Of a DNA stretch of 38,390 nucleotides, positions 1-6,734 are shown piece by piece. The translations under genes were made by a program, and so were the position numbers. Each line of letters opens with the position of its first letter. Position 1 is the stretch's first letter. A model generated the notes under the pieces. The model was given only the letters and a program-made list of their open reading frames with translations. It did not search any database and had not been told where the DNA came from. Source of the stretch: a virus; IMG/VR virus record IMGVR_UViG_3300042112_000092, positions 1 through 38,390 of that record. One strand, 5' to 3'.

Positions 1-164
1 CAATGGCGCTATACCTAGCCGGAGAAACCGACCCTAAGAAGTTGGGCTACGCAGCACTCGCCGCAGTAGCGGCTCCTGCTATGAAGGCACTAGACAGAAG
101 CGCAAAAGAGTTCGGTCTAGGTTCTTCAGTCAAGACACGTAAGAAGGTTGCTAAGAAGAAGTAG
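1..164 (+). CDS. Holin-like protein, 3' part only (cut by window start)
   Basis: This is the C-terminal 53 or so codons of the gene seen whole at 37844-38068. The frame enters at base 3 and ends with TAG at 162-164. The text agrees with the full copy except near the C-terminus, where SVKTRKKVAKKK replaces SVTTRKKVVKKK. The product should be the same small inner-membrane, hole-forming lysis protein with a Lys/Arg-rich cytoplasmic tail. It is truncated only because the window begins inside it. Confidence 0.85.
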   Translation, partial: MALYLAGETDPKKLGYAALAAVAAPAMKALDRSAKEFGLGSSVKTRKKVAKKK

Positions 165-345
165 GTTCCTGCGAGGCAACTGAGGGCGTCCCTGTAATGG
201 GGGCGCCCTCTTTTTTTATTTCTACGACTTCATATCCTTCTTGTCCTAGATAATTGATAATAAAGTTCGCCATTACCATTGGCGGGTCAGGTAGTTCTTC
301 ACCGTATACTCGCCACAAAATGTTCGCAAGTGTGCTTAAACCCAC
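151..345 (-). CDS. Conserved small protein of unknown function, allele 1
   Basis: A 64-residue protein starting at GTG (345-343) behind a good Shine-Dalgarno GGGGAGG. It begins MGLSTLANILWRVYGEELPD, looks largely helical, and ends in a Ser/Thr/Pro tail. The second copy at 38055-38249 differs at about 8 of 64 residues although the DNA differs far more, so most changes are silent. That is good evidence that the frame is translated and selected. Its 3' end overlaps the holin gene by 14 bases and contains the late terminator hairpin, which encodes its EGAPITGTPS segment. It is divergent from the operon starting at 503, so a regulatory role is possible, but no DNA-binding motif is evident. Confidence 0.7.
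   Translation of the reverse strand: MGLSTLANILWRVYGEELPDPPMVMANFIINYLGQEGYEVVEIKKEGAPITGTPSVASQEPTSS
182..217 (+). terminator. Rho-independent terminator of the late operon (left copy)
   Basis: GAGGGCGTCCC (182-192) pairs with GGGGGCGCCCTC (199-210) across a TGTAAT loop and is followed by seven T. It lies 17 bases after the holin stop. The matching site at 38086-38121 has changed bases that keep the stem paired, which supports function. No T-run follows in the leftward direction, so the leftward gene that contains this hairpin should not be stopped by it. Confidence 0.9.
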
Positions 346-502
346 GGATACCCTCCCCTATAGGTGAGCCACCTCCAGTGGCTCCCCGCTACCCTTTACT
401 CGCTACGCTCGTATTATACACAGAACTGGATGCGACACGCCGGAGCGTGTCACATAATTGCCTATGTCACCCTCTGGATGTACCCTTACTCCTGGAGGAA
501 CA
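346..502. promoter_or_regulatory. Divergent leader with two perfect hairpins
   Basis: This non-coding gap separates the leftward gene (start 345) from the rightward operon (start 503). It holds a perfect stem GAGCCAC/GTGGCTC (366-384) and a perfect stem GACACGC/GCGTGTC with a CGGA loop (434-451). It also has a leftward TATAAT hexamer (413-418) without a convincing -35, and a leftward GTAAAGGGTA (390-399) resembling the leader motif of the 6.7-11.5 kb block. It is nearly identical in the second copy (38250-38390). It probably carries promoters for both directions, but I cannot define the rightward one. Confidence 0.5.
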
Positions 503-1477
503 ATGAACATTATTGAGGAGTTAATCACCGCTCTCCGGAACAAGGACGCGGGCAAAGCCCGCTCTCTACAGCCAGAGATAGGACCATCGGAACTGGGTTC
601 GTGCGCCCGGAAAGTGTACTACCGGCTCAATTCACAGCCGGTCACTAACCACGACGACCTGAAACTTAGCGCCATTATGGGTACTGCCATCCACACAGAG
701 ATAGAACGGGCTCTGACACTGGCTGACCCGGAAGGTGAGAAGTTTATGCTGGAGAGAGAGGTTGCCTACAATGGGATGAAAGCCCACGTAGACTGCTACA
801 TCCCAAGCATCAAGACTATTGTGGACTGGAAGACGGTCAAGGCCAGAACTCTGTCATACTTTCCTAGCAGGCAGCAAATCTGGCAGGTACAGGTCTACGG
901 GTACCTAATGACACACGGCCGGGGACTACCGGTAGAACACGTCGCATTGGTGGCTATCAGCCGCGATGGGGACGAACGAGATGTGATTATGCACAAGGAG
1001 CCATACGACGAGGCTATCGCCTTAGAGGCGCTCCAGTGGCTTGCAGACATCAAAGTATTGACGGAGCCACCGGCTCCAGAGAAAGACGCCGTATCGTACT
1101 GCAGTAACTTCTGCAAGTATTACGATGCCACCGGCGAGGTCGGATGCGTTGGTCTAAAAAAAGAGAACGCACCTACGGTCTTGATTAAGGAACTTACCGT
1201 AGCCGAACACTCGGAGAAATATCTACAAGTCGACAATGAAATTAAAATCTTGACAAAGGAAAAAGAATCGTTAAAGTCCCACCTTGAAGGATACACCGGA
1301 GTCACAGAGAAAGGTATCCAGATAACCTGGACACCAGTTGCTGGAAGACGTACAGTGGATTCCGATGAGGTGGAAAAACTACTAGGGTTTATTCCATACA
1401 AAGTAGGAAAAGAATCAATGCGGTTAGAAGTTAAATCAATCAACGAAAGCGGAGGAAATATAGATGGCAGCGAATGA
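503..1477 (+). CDS. Cas4/RecB-like PD-(D/E)XK exonuclease
   Basis: A 324-residue protein. I choose ATG 503 because GGAGG lies directly upstream; the longer frame from 458 has no such site. The layout is that of a Cas4/AddB-type iron-sulfur nuclease: an isolated Cys (SELGSCARKVYY, C34), His64, D97, an IVDWKT motif (D108, K110), a QxxxY-type region near 125-134, and a closing Cys trio at about 200, 204 and 215. Such phage enzymes make single-stranded DNA for recombination and repair. A coiled-coil-like C-terminal stretch (about 235-260) follows the nuclease domain. First gene of the rightward DNA-metabolism operon; the next gene starts 14 bases before its end. Confidence 0.85.
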   Translation: MNIIEELITALRNKDAGKARSLQPEIGPSELGSCARKVYYRLNSQPVTNHDDLKLSAIMGTAIHTEIERALTLADPEGEKFMLEREVAYNGMKAHVDCYIPSIKTIVDWKTVKARTLSYFPSRQQIWQVQVYGYLMTHGRGLPVEHVALVAISRDGDERDVIMHKEPYDEAIALEALQWLADIKVLTEPPAPEKDAVSYCSNFCKYYDATGEVGCVGLKKENAPTVLIKELTVAEHSEKYLQVDNEIKILTKEKESLKSHLEGYTGVTEKGIQITWTPVAGRRTVDSDEVEKLLGFIPYKVGKESMRLEVKSINESGGNIDGSE

Positions 1478-1871
1478 ATCGACCAAGATTCAGATTAACT
1501 TTAAGTGGGAGAAGGATGGCGATATGATTAACATATACGCTATCGATGAGGCGGATGCAGCAGCACAACTGCAAGGCTTGCAGAACATCATCCCGATTGT
1601 CGCACAAACATCACAGATGCTCCGTGGAGTAGCGCAAGTCAATCGTCCAAGCGTTCCGGTTCCAACCGAAGCAACAGCAACTGTCACTCCTATCAAGCCA
1701 GCAACACCTACTGCTACTGGAGTAGCACCAGTGTGTGCTCACGGAAATATGAATTGGCGTGAGTGGGATGACCGAGATAATCCAGGCACACGCAAAGGTG
1801 GATTCCTTTGCGCTGCACCCAAAGACTATACAGGGAGAAAGTGTAAGGCTGTTGGTGTTAAGAACGTATAA
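1464..1871 (+). CDS. Unknown protein with C-terminal Cys-containing region
   Basis: 135 residues, ATG 1464 with GGAGG eight bases upstream. The N-terminal half (KIQINFKWEKDGDMINIYAI) looks like a beta-strand/helix domain. A Pro/Thr/Ala linker (about 68-92) leads to a C-terminal module with C, H, C and C (VCAHGNMNWREW ... FLCAAPKDYTGRKC), which could bind zinc. Phage proteins with such tails often sit beside recombination nucleases and may bind DNA, but I do not recognise the family firmly. It overlaps the exonuclease gene and is followed at once by the WhiB gene. Confidence 0.75.
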   Translation: MAANESTKIQINFKWEKDGDMINIYAIDEADAAAQLQGLQNIIPIVAQTSQMLRGVAQVNRPSVPVPTEATATVTPIKPATPTATGVAPVCAHGNMNWREWDDRDNPGTRKGGFLCAAPKDYTGRKCKAVGVKNV

Positions 1872-1873
1872 AG

Positions 1874-2149
1874 GTGCGAGAGCCATCACAGTTCGAGGAC
1901 CCCGCGTGTAGAGGTCTCGACACAGAGATTTTTTATCCTGACCTATATGAGGCTTTTCAGTACTCAGACTATGCGTTAAGAACTATACGCAACATCTGCG
2001 GTGGCTGTGTTCATAGGTCTGAATGTCTGGAGTGGGCAATGCACCACGAAGGATTTGGTATCTGGGCAGGTACTACTGAGCGGCAACGTAGAGAACTACG
2101 CAAGCACGCAAAGATTACACTAAGACTTCCGGAGTACAACCTTGATTGA
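1874..2149 (+). CDS. WhiB-family iron-sulfur transcriptional regulator
   Basis: 91 residues, GTG start at 1874. It has the four cluster-binding cysteines of WhiB proteins (C12, C42, C45, C51 in the CxxCxxxxxC arrangement), the aromatic/Pro segment FYP, and the diagnostic GIWAGTTERQRR turn (62-73) before a basic tail. WhiB proteins are essentially restricted to Actinobacteria and their phages. They bind a 4Fe-4S cluster and act through the principal sigma factor. A phage copy may reprogramme host transcription or block host WhiB function. It overlaps the downstream helicase gene by 8 bases. Confidence 0.93.
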   Translation: MREPSQFEDPACRGLDTEIFYPDLYEAFQYSDYALRTIRNICGGCVHRSECLEWAMHHEGFGIWAGTTERQRRELRKHAKITLRLPEYNLD

Positions 2150-2975
2150 TTTACAAAGAGCGTGGCAAGGCACTCAGGCTAAGGCCGTTCCCTTACCTGA
2201 TGTCTGGAAAGCGCTCGCTGGTAATCAGATGAAGTTTCGTAGAGGACAAGTCTGTATGGTTGCAGCGCAACCAAATGCTGGTAAGTCAATGTTTGCTCTG
2301 GTCTACGCAGCAAAGGCCAACGTACCTACGTTGTTCTTCTCTGCTGATACTGACGCGACGACTGTGGCTCTGCGCTCTGCAGCGCACAAGACACAGCACA
2401 CACAGATAATGGTGGAAGAGAATCTAGAGTTAACTCCGGAGTTCTATCGCTACCAGTTATTGCAAATGAATCATATCCGTTGGGTCTTTGACCCATCACC
2501 TACACTGGATGATATTGAGTTAGAGGTAAAGGCTTACATCGAACTCTTTGGCTATCCTCCAGAACTGATTGTTGTGGATAACCTATCGAATGTCGTTGCT
2601 GAGCAAGAGAATGAATGGTCTGGTCTACGTGCGATTATGACTGAGTTTCACCACCTTGCTCGTACCACTGAGGCGTGCGTACTTGTGCTTCACCATACGT
2701 CGGAGCAAAGCGAGTTCGGGAAGGCGGATGCACCTCCACCCCGCCGGGCTATCCACGGCAAGATAAGTCAGTTACCTTCAATGATACTCACGTTGGGATT
2801 TAATTCTACTGAATCTATCTTGAAGGTTGCTGCAGTAAAGAACAGGTTTGGACCACACTCTGCCGATGGCACGATGTACTCAGAACTGTTTGTTAATTAT
2901 TCTACCTGCCAAATAGGAGACGCTGACGCACAAGGCAGGGCGTACAGAAACAGCGCCATAGCGGGAGTCGTATAA
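2142..2975 (+). CDS. RecA-fold ATPase, probable replicative helicase (RepA/DnaB-like)
   Basis: 277 residues. A TTG start at 2142 is supported by GGAG at 2131-2134. Walker A is AAQPNAGKS (K48, S49), Walker B is ELIVVDNL (D146), and an LHHTSE motif (about 183-188) matches the sensor region of RepA/RadA-type hexameric ATPases. It lacks an N-terminal primase-interaction domain, so it is a compact helicase like plasmid RepA. With the primase genes downstream it would form the phage replication core. It overlaps both neighbours. Confidence 0.82.
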   Translation: MIDLQRAWQGTQAKAVPLPDVWKALAGNQMKFRRGQVCMVAAQPNAGKSMFALVYAAKANVPTLFFSADTDATTVALRSAAHKTQHTQIMVEENLELTPEFYRYQLLQMNHIRWVFDPSPTLDDIELEVKAYIELFGYPPELIVVDNLSNVVAEQENEWSGLRAIMTEFHHLARTTEACVLVLHHTSEQSEFGKADAPPPRRAIHGKISQLPSMILTLGFNSTESILKVAAVKNRFGPHSADGTMYSELFVNYSTCQIGDADAQGRAYRNSAIAGVV

Positions 2976-3124
2976 TGAATTGGGAAATCTTTTGGACAGG
3001 CATTGCTGTCCTAGCAGTCTATGAAGGAATCAAGTGGGCGGTCAATTCTTTTAGTTATTGGCAACTCAAGAAGGACTACGGTTCTATTGAGAATATCCTC
3101 GACCGAATCAACAAAGAGGACTAA
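2975..3124 (+). CDS. Small single-pass membrane protein
   Basis: A 49-residue frame, ATG 2975, overlapping the helicase stop (TAATG) and the next ATG in the same way. GGGAG lies upstream. It begins MNWEIFWTGIAVLAVYEGIK, with one hydrophobic segment (about 5-25), then a charged tail ending RINKED. The tight coupling on both sides supports translation. Function unknown. Confidence 0.7.
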   Translation: MNWEIFWTGIAVLAVYEGIKWAVNSFSYWQLKKDYGSIENILDRINKED

Positions 3125-3603
3125 TGATTGTCGAACTTAGTCAGGAGGAAGTGCGGGTCTGCACGATGTTGGCTACCGAAAGATGGTTGACAAAGTTTCA
3201 GTCTGTTGACCGACCTAACTATGCCAAAGGAAAGGCAGAGGGTAGATTGGAGCACGAACTCCTGGCTAACATTCGAGCCAACGTATCGGAGTGGGCAGTA
3301 GCAAGGGCTTACTCTCTATCGTGGAATGTACCGTGGTACCCCAACGAACTACATCCACTACGTAAAGAGATTCCTGATGTGGGTAACTATGAAGTGCGGA
3401 CTGTTCGTACTGCTACTGCTATCCCCTTCTGGAACAAAGACTTGAAGAGAAGAATCTATGGTACCAAGATACTTGATGATGAGTATTACTCCCAGGTCGA
3501 AGTGTATGGATACTTTGAGCCGGAGGAAATACTAGAACTTGCCCACCGTGACGAGTCCATCAACGGATGGCGTATGCCATTGGAGCATCTGAGAAATGAC
3601 TAA
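3124..3603 (+). CDS. Putative PD-(D/E)XK-fold nuclease
   Basis: 159 residues, ATG 3124. A helical N-terminus contains E56 (NVSEWAVARAYSL). It is followed by PWYPNELHPL and PDVGNYEVRTVR, which reads as the D85 ... E90-x-R92 core of a restriction-endonuclease-like fold with Arg in place of the usual Lys. Many small phage nucleases of unknown target look like this. It overlaps the next gene, also nuclease-like, by 8 bases. The Lys-to-Arg exchange means activity cannot be assumed. Confidence 0.6.
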   Translation: MIVELSQEEVRVCTMLATERWLTKFQSVDRPNYAKGKAEGRLEHELLANIRANVSEWAVARAYSLSWNVPWYPNELHPLRKEIPDVGNYEVRTVRTATAIPFWNKDLKRRIYGTKILDDEYYSQVEVYGYFEPEEILELAHRDESINGWRMPLEHLRND

Positions 3604-3946
3604 CAAGAACGGACGTAAAGGTAGTCTCTTCGAGACTGGCGTAATGAAATGGTTACGCGATAAAGGTGTTATTGCTGAGCGTCTGACCAAAGCCGGGGCT
3701 AAAGATGAAGGAGATTTGTACTGCATTGTTGCAGGTCAGACCTACATTCTGGAATTAAAGAACCGGAAGAAAATAGATTTGCCTGCGTTCTGGGATGAAG
3801 CCATAACGGAGGCGAAGAACTATGCGAAGGCAAGAGGACTGGGGGAAGTTCCCCCTGCCTTTGTTGTAGTAAAGAGACGTAACCACGGGATAGATAAGTC
3901 GTGGGTCATTCAAGATTTAGAATCTTGGTTAAGAGAGAGGAACTGA
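3596..3946 (+). CDS. Holliday-junction-resolvase-like nuclease
   Basis: 116 residues, ATG 3596. The order GSLFETGVMKWLRDKG ... AERLTKAGAKDEGDL ... TYILELKNRKK matches an Hjc/VRR-NUC-like PD-(D/E)XK nuclease, with E13, D40, E53 and K55 as the catalytic set. A role resolving branched DNA before packaging is likely for a phage without its own polymerase. It follows the previous nuclease gene with an 8-base overlap. Confidence 0.72.
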   Translation: MTNKNGRKGSLFETGVMKWLRDKGVIAERLTKAGAKDEGDLYCIVAGQTYILELKNRKKIDLPAFWDEAITEAKNYAKARGLGEVPPAFVVVKRRNHGIDKSWVIQDLESWLRERN

Positions 3947-3947
3947 T

Positions 3948-4088
3948 ATGCCAGTACCACAAGGTGAGATAACAACAACAGAAACGATGAGCGGGTTAGT
4001 GCCAGAGCAGGAGGCGAAGAAAGATGATAAGCAGGTACCAAGTAGTGGGCAAGGAGAGAGTGGCGTACAAAGCGATAGTGTGGGCTAA
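3948..4088 (+). CDS. Possible small Ser/Gly/Glu-rich protein
   Basis: A 46-residue frame, ATG 3948, one base after the resolvase stop and behind a purine-rich AGAGAGGAA. It starts MPVPQGEITTTETMSGLVPE and is polar and probably disordered. It overlaps the next gene (4024) in another frame for 65 bases. The start context is good, but the composition gives little support, so it could be chance. Confidence 0.35.
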   Translation: MPVPQGEITTTETMSGLVPEQEAKKDDKQVPSSGQGESGVQSDSVG

Positions 4089-4209
4089 CTCACCGGAAGA
4101 AGCAGAGCAAAAGTTCCTAGGTGCCCTCAAGGTAGGAGACCATAAGTCTTATGATATGTACGTATCTGGAATAGAGATTGAAGTGGAACCAATAGAAGAA
4201 GAGGCGTGA
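4024..4209 (+). CDS. Small conserved-type protein, unknown
   Basis: 61 residues, ATG 4024 with GGAGGCGAAGAAAG upstream. The text RYQVVGKERVAYKAIVWANS then PEEAEQKFLGAL is the strand-strand-helix pattern common in tiny phage proteins of the DpnD/PcfM-like kind, and the C-terminus is very acidic. Its TGA overlaps the primase ATG. No function assigned. Confidence 0.65.
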   Translation: MISRYQVVGKERVAYKAIVWANSPEEAEQKFLGALKVGDHKSYDMYVSGIEIEVEPIEEEA

Positions 4210-4577
4210 TGAGCGAGGGATTTCGTAGGGCCAGAGGTAAGGGTAAGTCCGATGCCGGGTCGCTACAGATAATCCCTATCGTTAGCCATTACGGCGGAGA
4301 GATACGAGAAGGCAGGAACGTGAGCGTGCGTTGCTTCCTTCATCCGGACAAGAGACGAAGCGCTGTGATAGATACTATCAATCAGGTTTTTTATTGCCAT
4401 ACCTGCGCTCAGGGTGGCAATGCTATCAATATCGTGATGATTAAAGAGGGAGTAGATAAGCGTGATGCCTACAAAATCGCAACAGGAATTATTGAAAGGG
4501 CTGGCCTCACGTTACCACGCGGCGCTGCAGGAAAATCCCGAAGCAATAGCGTATCTCGTAGGACGTGGACTATCTAA
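4209..4577 (+). CDS. DnaG-type primase, zinc-finger (CHC2) part
   Basis: 122 residues from ATG 4209, which overlaps the previous TGA. It carries a CHC2 zinc finger: C42, H45 in RCFLHPDKRR, then FYCHTCAQGGNAINI with C63 and C66. This is the template-binding module of DnaG primases. The frame ends 43 residues after the finger in an unconserved-looking tail, while the remaining primase text continues in the +1 frame (4465-5109). It is either a separate zinc subunit or the upstream half of a frameshifted primase. Confidence 0.85.
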   Translation: MSEGFRRARGKGKSDAGSLQIIPIVSHYGGEIREGRNVSVRCFLHPDKRRSAVIDTINQVFYCHTCAQGGNAINIVMIKEGVDKRDAYKIATGIIERAGLTLPRGAAGKSRSNSVSRRTWTI

Positions 4578-5109
4578 AGAAGCGGTCGAGCACGCACAGA
4601 TAGGCGTCATTACCACTGAGTATGGGCCACACGAATCCTACGCTGGATGGATTTCTATTCCGTATATTGTCCTATCAGGCGGAGTGGTGGGCTGGAAGTT
4701 CCGGAGATTGCACGAAGGCAATCCAAAGTACGGTTCCCCTGTAGGGCAGAAGTCGCACCTGTATAACGTAAGAGATTTAGATGTTGAGTCAGATGTTCTG
4801 GTCATTTGTGAGGGGGAGTTCGATACTCTCATCATCTCTCAGATGTTACAGATACCTGCGGTAGGTTGCCCTGGTGTAGCCAGTTGGAAAGAACACTTCC
4901 CTCGTTTAGTGCAAGGCAGAGAGCGTGTGTTGATTGTCGGGGACAATGACGACAAGACAGATGGCTCCAATCCTGGACAAGACTTCGCTCGGCGTGTCGC
5001 ACAGGAGGTACCTAACGCACAAATAGTACAATTACCATCTGGTATGGACATAACGGACTGTTACCTAGCGGAGGGACCGGAGAAACTACGTGAACGATTG
5101 GCCCTCTAA
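4465..5109 (+). CDS. DnaG-type primase, catalytic TOPRIM part
   Basis: 214 residues from ATG 4465, with a GTG alternative at 4462 and GAGGGAG about 12 bases upstream. The N-terminus QELLKGLASRYHAALQENPE then YLVGRGLSKEAVEHAQIG is the DnaG helical linker. The TOPRIM motifs are EGEFD (117-121) and VGDNDDKTDG (D160, D162, D163). It makes RNA primers. It overlaps the zinc-finger gene by 113 bases in the +1 frame, so the two halves of a normal primase are encoded in different frames. Confidence 0.87.
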   Translation: MPTKSQQELLKGLASRYHAALQENPEAIAYLVGRGLSKEAVEHAQIGVITTEYGPHESYAGWISIPYIVLSGGVVGWKFRRLHEGNPKYGSPVGQKSHLYNVRDLDVESDVLVICEGEFDTLIISQMLQIPAVGCPGVASWKEHFPRLVQGRERVLIVGDNDDKTDGSNPGQDFARRVAQEVPNAQIVQLPSGMDITDCYLAEGPEKLRERLAL

Positions 5110-5228
5110 TGGAAAGAGAAACGATGGACAGCGTGATTTATACCTTGAATGGGTTAGGGTTTCGTGTAGTGGAGATAGATATGGAGCGTGGGAGACTATG
5201 GATAGAGATACCACCCGTACGCCACTAG
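5109..5228 (+). CDS. Possible small protein after primase
   Basis: A 39-residue frame whose ATG overlaps the primase stop (TAATG). The segment VIYTLNGLGFRVVEIDMERG alternates hydrophobic and polar residues like a small beta protein and looks more natural than the competing frame, which is Cys/Trp/Arg-rich here. No clear Shine-Dalgarno, so translation would depend on coupling. Confidence 0.45.
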   Translation: MERETMDSVIYTLNGLGFRVVEIDMERGRLWIEIPPVRH

Positions 5229-5512
5229 CAGACCACCCGGCTGTTATGGCTTACCGCAAGGGCGTAAGCACTGAGGACTTAGTATCCTTTATAGAATCTT
5301 TTGCCTCCCTCCGAGCCAGCCGTGTGCGTGGTGTGGGTGCGACACAGTACGCACACGCAACTGGCCAGAGGTTTGAGCAATACTCTTTAGATGACACCAT
5401 CCGGGAGTTGGTTGAAGAGTTGGCAGATGCCAGTAATTACCTGGACTTTCTTGCTATCAGAGTATTGAGCCTATCTCCTACCATCAAGGAGTCGATTATA
5501 GATTGTGACTAA
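5198..5512 (+). CDS. MazG-like nucleotide pyrophosphohydrolase family protein (tentative)
   Basis: 104 residues from ATG 5198. The frame is open back to 5090, but the upstream part is unlikely protein and overlaps the small frame at 5109. The C-terminal half has YSLDDTIRELVEELADASNY, an E-x-x-E-E-x-x-D-x-x-N arrangement like the metal-binding helix of all-alpha NTP pyrophosphatases (MazG/dUTPase-2-like). Such enzymes cleanse nucleotide pools or lower alarmones in phage infection. Only one of the two usual helices is obvious, so the call is tentative. Confidence 0.5.
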   Translation: MDRDTTRTPLADHPAVMAYRKGVSTEDLVSFIESFASLRASRVRGVGATQYAHATGQRFEQYSLDDTIRELVEELADASNYLDFLAIRVLSLSPTIKESIIDCD

Positions 5513-6161
5513 TAATCTTCCAGATGGCGTCGGCGAGTTGGTGAAAGAGAGAGTGGCGGTAGTTCATAGAAACTATAGCCGTTGGGTGGAGAGGGAAGAC
5601 TTAGTACAAGAGGGTTTACTCTGGTGTGTAGCCAGGGCTGATGTAATTACCGATGCTTTCGATGAGCCAGATGATGAGTTGCGTAAGTATAAACTCAAAC
5701 GGATAGGCTGGCAGATACTCAGAACGTGCGAGCGATATGCTCGCCGGGAGAAGTCTATTAAATCCGGATACCTAGTAGGAGATGAATACTTCTACGAGAT
5801 AAGCACCATCTCACAGATGTTGCCGCACATCCTCACCAATATCTTTGATGATGTATTACTGGAGCAGGCACAGCAGTTGGTTGATGATGGTATGCCTCGT
5901 CGCACTAGCGCACCAGCAGAGGGACGCAACCTCTTGGCTATGCTCATAGACATCAAGCGTGGCTATCAGTTACTAGAGAAGTACGATATTGATAATGAGA
6001 CTGAACATACGAAGTACATCAAGGCACGCTACTACTATGAGATGACGCTACAGAAGATAGCAGATGAGTATGGTTGCTCAGTCTCTACTGCCGACAGACG
6101 TTGTGAGAGCGCATTAAAAGCGCTCCAGCGCTTTGTCGGAGGGGATAGCCCGTGGAACTAG
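5505..6161 (+). CDS. Sigma-factor-like / HTH regulatory protein
   Basis: 218 residues, GTG 5505, overlapping the previous gene. The N-terminus has WVEREDLVQEGLLWCVARA, resembling sigma-70 region 2.1 (DLxQEG). The C-terminus has MTLQKIADEYGCSVSTADRR plus CESALKAL, a region-4-like helix-turn-helix. The middle (about 60-175) is helical and unlike an ordinary ECF factor. It may direct host RNA polymerase to the late operon. Together with WhiB it makes two transcription-related genes in one operon. Confidence 0.7.
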   Translation: MTNNLPDGVGELVKERVAVVHRNYSRWVEREDLVQEGLLWCVARADVITDAFDEPDDELRKYKLKRIGWQILRTCERYARREKSIKSGYLVGDEYFYEISTISQMLPHILTNIFDDVLLEQAQQLVDDGMPRRTSAPAEGRNLLAMLIDIKRGYQLLEKYDIDNETEHTKYIKARYYYEMTLQKIADEYGCSVSTADRRCESALKALQRFVGGDSPWN

Positions 6162-6568
6162 GCACACTACAGGAGGCACAGTTATTTGAATATCTCAAGA
6201 CCTACCACTACAACGACCTCATTAAATCCGGTAACACCTACGACACCTTTGATTGTGTGTCACAGAAAGCAGGAGTCTATGCCGAACTCAAATGTCGTCG
6301 AACGCACTATCCGGATTTGCTTATTGAAAAAAGTAAATGGGATAACTTGGTCCTCCACGCTCACAGTCAAGACCTCGATGCGTGGTACATCAACTCAACA
6401 CCAGAAGGTATCTGGGGTTTTCATTTACAGTATGAGTTCGAGCCACGATGGGAATCCAAACAGATGCCAGTTACCACAGATTTCTCAAACAATAACTGGG
6501 TGAGTAAAGTAGTCGGCTTCTTGCCGACCTCGTTAGGCAAGGTACTCTATGCCCCTGTATCCCTATAA
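6152..6568 (+). CDS. PD-(D/E)XK endonuclease-like protein
   Basis: 138 residues, GTG 6152. After a helical start, DTFDCVSQKAGVYAELKCRR gives the D34 ... E45-x-K47 nuclease core, and HYPDLLIEKSKWDNL follows as in many small phage endonucleases. Target unknown: host DNA degradation or packaging-related nicking are the usual roles. It overlaps the sigma-like gene by 10 bases and the zinc-ribbon gene by 20. Confidence 0.65.
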   Translation: MELGTLQEAQLFEYLKTYHYNDLIKSGNTYDTFDCVSQKAGVYAELKCRRTHYPDLLIEKSKWDNLVLHAHSQDLDAWYINSTPEGIWGFHLQYEFEPRWESKQMPVTTDFSNNNWVSKVVGFLPTSLGKVLYAPVSL

Positions 6569-6725
6569 GTGTGAGTTCTGCGCTAACTACCTAGAGGTAG
6601 AGCGTGGCGTGGATGAAGATAGACCGAACCCTTCGTGTAATTTCTGCGGTGTACAGATGACCCGCGTGTGGTCTGCCCCCTCGATACAGTTCAAGGGGAC
6701 AGGTTTCTACTCGACTGACGGATAG
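6549..6725 (+). CDS. FmdB-family zinc-ribbon protein
   Basis: A 58-residue frame from ATG 6549. MPLYPYKCEFCANYLEVERG and PSCNFCGVQMTRVWSAPSIQ supply two CxxC pairs, and the ending FKGTGFYSTDG is the FmdB signature (FKGxGFYxTD). FmdB-type ribbons are putative regulators, common in actinobacteria and their phages. It closes the rightward operon. Its stop is two bases from the stop of the leftward gene at 6728. Confidence 0.82.
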   Translation: MPLYPYKCEFCANYLEVERGVDEDRPNPSCNFCGVQMTRVWSAPSIQFKGTGFYSTDG

Positions 6726-6734
6726 TTTTATCCG
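6719..6734. terminator. Short dyad between convergent genes
   Basis: CGGATA (6719-6724) and TATCCG (6729-6734) form a 6-bp stem around GTTT exactly where the rightward and leftward operons meet stop to stop. There is no long T-run, so it is at best a weak bidirectional terminator. Confidence 0.3.

Larger units (their letters stand above)
1..488. repeat. Left copy of the genome-end repeat
   Basis: Bases 1-488 correspond to 37905-38390, with a net 2-base indel near 350-362. The first 130 bases and everything after about 305 are almost identical. The block between them, which covers the end of the holin gene, the terminator and most of the small leftward gene, is clearly diverged: about 24 differences in the roughly 115 bases 218-330. 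Overlapping contig ends are expected for a circularly permuted or terminally redundant phage. The mismatches suggest two strains or a recombined segment rather than an exact terminal repeat. Confidence 0.85.
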
